A stretch of DNA of 7,908 nt, taken from positions 1-7,908 of the forward strand of contig VYDC01000272.1 in the NCBI GenBank assembly GCA_009843585.1, given 5' to 3'. A program made the translations under genes and the position numbers. The stretch comes from Chloroflexota bacterium (GTDB taxonomy: Bacteria > Chloroflexota > Dehalococcoidia > UBA2979). The notes under the pieces are model-generated. The model searched no databases. It was not told the origin of the DNA and saw only the letters and a list, made by a program, of their open reading frames with translations. Positions within the stretch are counted from its first letter, which is position 1, and each line of letters starts with the position of its first letter. Shown piece after piece: positions 5,648-7,908 of the stretch.

Positions 5648-6430
5648 TCAGGCGCCGCTCCAGCGGGGAGGGCGCTTCTCCGCGAAGGCGCGCCGACCCT
5701 CCTCCTGATCGGCCGAGGCGCTGTTGCGCTCGATTCCGGAGTAGCGACGCCGAATGGCGGCCGGGAGCGGGACGTCGAGCCCGGCGAAGACCGCCTCCTT
5801 CGCGCCGCGGACGGCGAGCGGCGCCGCCTCGACGATCCACCCGGCCCACCGGAGGGCGGCGGCGAGCAGCTGGTCGGCCGGAACCACCTCGTTGACCAGC
5901 CCGATGCGGTGCGCCTCCCGGGCGCTGATGGGGCGGCCGGTCAGGATCATCGCGAGCGCGATCTTCTGCGGGATCTGGCGCGGGAGACGGTGGACGCCGC
6001 CCGAGTTCGAGCCCACGGTGCCGACGCGCACCTCGGGGAGGCCGAGCTGCGCGTGCTCTGCGGCGATGATCAGGTCGCAGGCGAGCGCGATCTCGAGCCC
6101 GCCGCCCATCGCCCATCCGTTCACGGCGGCGATGATCGGCTTCGAGAGGTCGAACCGGGTCAGGAGCCCGCCCCAACCGGACTCCGGCCGGTCGGGATCC
6201 CCCTCGCCCCGGCGCCACTTGAGGTCCATCCCGGCCGAGAAGGCTCGCTCCCCGGCCCCGGTCAGGATCGCGACCCAGAGCTCCGGATCGGCCGCGAAGT
6301 CGTCCCAGATCGCCGACATCTCCTGCGAGGCGGGGTTGTGGAGGGCGTTCATGGACTCGGGCCGGTTCATCGTGACGATCGCGACGTGCTCGGCCGGCCG
6401 GCGCTCGTAGATCGCGAACTCGTGGTCCAC
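5648..6430 (-). CDS. Enoyl-CoA hydratase/isomerase (crotonase) family protein
   Basis: Crotonase of 260 residues, the standard length. It probably hydrates, dehydrates or isomerises an acyl-CoA in fatty-acid or related catabolism in the cytosol. Visible are the first oxyanion-hole segment AFSAGMDLK (63-71), the signature GWAMGGGLEIALACDL (105-120) with the second oxyanion Gly110, and both catalytic glutamates, Glu113 and Glu133 (in LPEV), which suggests real hydratase or dehydratase activity. The loop after Glu133 reads VGSNSGGVHRLP, closer to CaiD-type (crotonobetainyl-CoA) members than to the PGAGGTQRLP of classic hydratases. The C-terminal AFAEKRPPRWSG is common in this subgroup. The frame runs far upstream, to 6835, across the neighbouring gene. 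The GTG at 6430 is chosen because AGGGGAGG (6443-6436) precedes it by 5 bases and homology begins there. It leads the unit followed by the TPR gene. Exact substrate not determinable. Confidence 0.92.
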   Translation of the reverse strand: MDHEFAIYERRPAEHVAIVTMNRPESMNALHNPASQEMSAIWDDFAADPELWVAILTGAGERAFSAGMDLKWRRGEGDPDRPESGWGGLLTRFDLSKPIIAAVNGWAMGGGLEIALACDLIIAAEHAQLGLPEVRVGTVGSNSGGVHRLPRQIPQKIALAMILTGRPISAREAHRIGLVNEVVPADQLLAAALRWAGWIVEAAPLAVRGAKEAVFAGLDVPLPAAIRRRYSGIERNSASADQEEGRRAFAEKRPPRWSGA

Positions 6431-6435
6431 GGCGG

Positions 6436-6443
6436 CCTCCCCT
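6436..6443 (-). promoter_or_regulatory. Ribosome binding site deciding the crotonase start
   Basis: AGGGGAGG on the minus strand ends 5 bases before the GTG at 6430. It settles the start against the much longer open frame, which would overlap the divergent membrane-protein gene. Confidence 0.65.
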
Positions 6444-6467
6444 CGCGCCCGCGCTCTGGTTCGGTGC

Positions 6468-6473
6468 AGTGTA
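6468..6473 (-). promoter_or_regulatory. Candidate -10 box for the crotonase-TPR unit
   Basis: TACACT on the minus strand would place transcription start near 6461, about 30 bases before the crotonase GTG. There is no clear -35 hexamer. The 115-base region 6431-6545 is the divergent promoter region for the crotonase unit and the membrane-protein gene, and this is its least G/C-rich patch. No plus-strand promoter could be picked out. Confidence 0.3.
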
Positions 6474-6545
6474 CGGTGCCTGCGGCGCGCCGCGGTCGGG
6501 CGCCGCGCCGGGAAGGGGCGGTCGATCCGCGGGCGCGTCGTCACC

Positions 6546-6950
6546 GTGCACTTCGAGGGCCCTGATCGCTCCCCGGCCGGGCTCGCCTTTCGCCTCTGCG
6601 TGAACGCGGCGGGCCTCCTGCTGGCAGGCGCGATCGTGCCGGGAGTCGCGGTCGCCGACTGGCAGTCGGTCGTGGCGGGGGCGGCGCTGCTGGCGCTGGT
6701 CGACGCGTTGCTCAAGCCGCTCGCCGCCGCCGCCTCGTGCTGCCTGATCGTGCTCTCGTTCGGTCTCTTCCTCGTCGTCGTGAACGCGGCGATGCTCGCC
6801 GTCACGGCCTGGATCGCCGGCCAGATCGGTCTCAATCTCCGCGTCGACGGCTTCTGGTCGGCCGTGGGCGGGGCCGTCGTGATCTCGCTGCTCTCGCTCG
6901 CCGCGCGGCCCCTGCTCTCCCGGATCGCGCCCGGGCCTCGGCGGGGCTAG
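6546..6950 (+). CDS. Four-helix membrane protein of the phage holin 4_2 (PF04020-type) family
   Basis: Integral membrane protein of 134 residues with four predicted transmembrane helices at about 14-35, 40-61, 63-92 and 102-122, followed by a short Arg-rich tail that should stay in the cytoplasm. The segment LVDALLKPLA (51-60) and the GLFLVVVNAAMLAVTAW stretch (73-89) match the family pattern of (N/D)-x-L-L-(K/R)-P-L followed by G-L-F-x-x-x-x-N-A. The family is named after mycobacteriophage holins, but most members are chromosomal proteins of unknown function, and nothing phage-like surrounds this one. The GTG at 6546 is the first start in frame and lacks a good ribosome site (the nearest, GAAGGGG, is about 28 bases away), so translation may be weak or start within the first helix. 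Its stop overlaps the stop of the converging SbcC gene. Confidence 0.82.
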   Translation: MHFEGPDRSPAGLAFRLCVNAAGLLLAGAIVPGVAVADWQSVVAGAALLALVDALLKPLAAAASCCLIVLSFGLFLVVVNAAMLAVTAWIAGQIGLNLRVDGFWSAVGGAVVISLLSLAARPLLSRIAPGPRRG

Positions 6951-7908
6951 TCCGCCCGGATGGCGCTCCCGTGAACTCCCGGGACCACCTCGATGCGCTG
7001 GGGTAGGCGCTCGGCGATCTCGGGGACGTGTGAGACCACGCCGATCATCCGCTCTCCGCCCGCGAGCGCCTCGAGTCCCTGCACCGCGAGGTCGAGTGAC
7101 TCCGCGTCGAGCGCGCCGAAGCCCTCGTCGAGGAAGAGCGACTCGAGGGCGACGGCGGCTCCGGTTCCGGCGAGTTCGGGGAGGCGCTCGGCGAGCGCGA
7201 GGGCGAGCGCGAGGCTCGCCAGGAAGGTCTCGCCCCCGGAGAGGGTGCGCACCGATCGCTCCTCGTCGCCGTTGTGGTGATCGACGATCGTGAACTCGTC
7301 GCCCGTGGAGACGAGGCGGTACCGCCCGGACGTGAGCTGCTCGAGCCGCGCGCCGGCGTCCCGCGCGAGCGCCGCCATCGCCTCGCGCTGCACGTAGGCG
7401 ATGAAGCGGTTGCCGCGCAGTTCCTGTTCGAGCGAGCCGGCGAGCTCGGCGCGCTCCCGGTGGGCTGACGCCTCCTCCTCGAGCCGCGTGGCATCGGCCG
7501 CCTCCTGACGCGCCCGCTCCCGCGCCATTTCGGCCTCCGCGAGTTCCCGGGCCGCCTGTTCGCGAGCCCGGGACTCGGCCTCCAGCAGCTGTGCGACGGC
7601 GGAGGCATCGACCGCGCCCGCCGCCGCGGCGTCGATCAGGGTCCGCCCCAGCCCGACCATCGCCCGCTCCGCGCCTGCCGCCTCCTGCGCGCCCGCGCGC
7701 GCCTCGGCGCGGGCGCGGTCGGCCTCGCGGCGGAGGCGATCCTCCGCGGCGATCCGCTCCTGCTCGCGGGCGGCCTGCGCGGCGGCGGCGGCGGTGGCCT
7801 CGCGCGCGGCGAGTTCGAGTTCGGTCCGGCGCCCCTCCGCTGCCTCGAGTTCCGCGATGCGAGACCGGAGCGCCCCGATGTCGAGATCGGCACCGGGATG
7901 GTCGCGCT
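6947..7908 (-). CDS. sbcC: SbcC/Rad50-type exonuclease subunit, C-terminal 319 residues, partial
   Basis: The frame enters from the right edge and stays open to a TAG at 6949-6947, so the N-terminal half is missing. Numbering visible residues from the edge, about 12-185 are Ala/Glu/Arg-rich coiled coil. Next come NRFIAYVQREAM (166-177) and the GRYRL strand, the ABC signature LSGGETF (222-228), Walker B plus catalytic Glu in SLFLDEGFGALD, and the H-loop VVSHVPEIAERLP. This order is diagnostic of SbcC/Rad50, the ATPase that with the SbcD/Mre11 nuclease opens hairpins and trims double-strand-break ends. An internal ATG at 7660 is not the start, since the coiled coil continues without a stop to the edge. 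The first visible residues, RDHPGAD, resemble the sequence just after the zinc-hook CxxC of SbcC proteins, which would lie immediately outside. sbcD is expected upstream, to the right of the window. Confidence 0.92.
   Translation of the reverse strand, partial: RDHPGADLDIGALRSRIAELEAAEGRRTELELAAREATAAAAAQAAREQERIAAEDRLRREADRARAEARAGAQEAAGAERAMVGLGRTLIDAAAAGAVDASAVAQLLEAESRAREQAARELAEAEMARERARQEAADATRLEEEASAHRERAELAGSLEQELRGNRFIAYVQREAMAALARDAGARLEQLTSGRYRLVSTGDEFTIVDHHNGDEERSVRTLSGGETFLASLALALALAERLPELAGTGAAVALESLFLDEGFGALDAESLDLAVQGLEALAGGERMIGVVSHVPEIAERLPQRIEVVPGVHGSAIRAD

Noticed and set aside
6431..6835. N-terminal extension of the crotonase frame
   Set aside because: The added 135 residues are antisense to the membrane-protein gene, lack conservation features, and a strong ribosome site precedes the GTG at 6430.
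6546..6950. Holin as evidence of a prophage
   Set aside because: The PF04020-type family is mostly chromosomal in bacteria, and no endolysin, integrase, structural gene or attachment site is present.

Overview
This is a very GC-rich window from a bacterium. Seven of the nine visible translation starts are read as GTG, nearly all are preceded by clear purine-rich Shine-Dalgarno sequences, and the codons are strongly G/C-ending. The gene content (an AAA+ ATPase with a VWA-type partner, a Rad50-like SbcC, a 4-TM holin-superfamily membrane protein and a crotonase) fits a high-GC actinobacterium. The SbcC and AAA sequences remind me of Thermoleophilia-type genomes, but that is recollection and cannot be proven here. 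I see no RNA genes, insertion sequences, CRISPR arrays or phage modules, and no intergenic stretch exceeds 300 bases.

Layout. Bases 1-1791 (minus strand) hold a two-gene unit: a magnesium-chelatase/MoxR-type AAA+ ATPase, and 4 bases downstream the start of its probable VWA-domain partner, cut by the window edge. Upstream lies a small XRE repressor (2332-1988). Its promoter carries a perfect 8+8 bp inverted repeat at the predicted transcription start, the best regulatory signal in the window. Next is a class III PLP aminotransferase related to glutamate-1-semialdehyde aminomutase (3805-2447).

At 3919-4200 a plus-strand pterin-4a-carbinolamine dehydratase is divergent from the aminotransferase and converges, 11 bases away, on an alpha/beta hydrolase. 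A minus-strand block follows in transcription order: enoyl-CoA hydratase (6430-5648), a TPR protein one base behind it, then the hydrolase after a 91-base gap. A divergent plus-strand gene (6546-6950) encodes a small four-helix membrane protein. Its stop codon overlaps, in a single CTAG, the stop of an SbcC/Rad50-type nuclease subunit that enters from the right edge.

Functionally this is mostly housekeeping: a chaperone-like ATPase/VWA pair, acyl-CoA metabolism, pterin recycling and DNA double-strand-break processing. I did not find a convincing undescribed system. Points worth a second look are the XRE operator, the Asn-for-Asp Walker B in the AAA+ protein, the apparently short SbcC coiled coil if the inferred zinc hook is real, and the non-canonical nucleophile elbow of the hydrolase.
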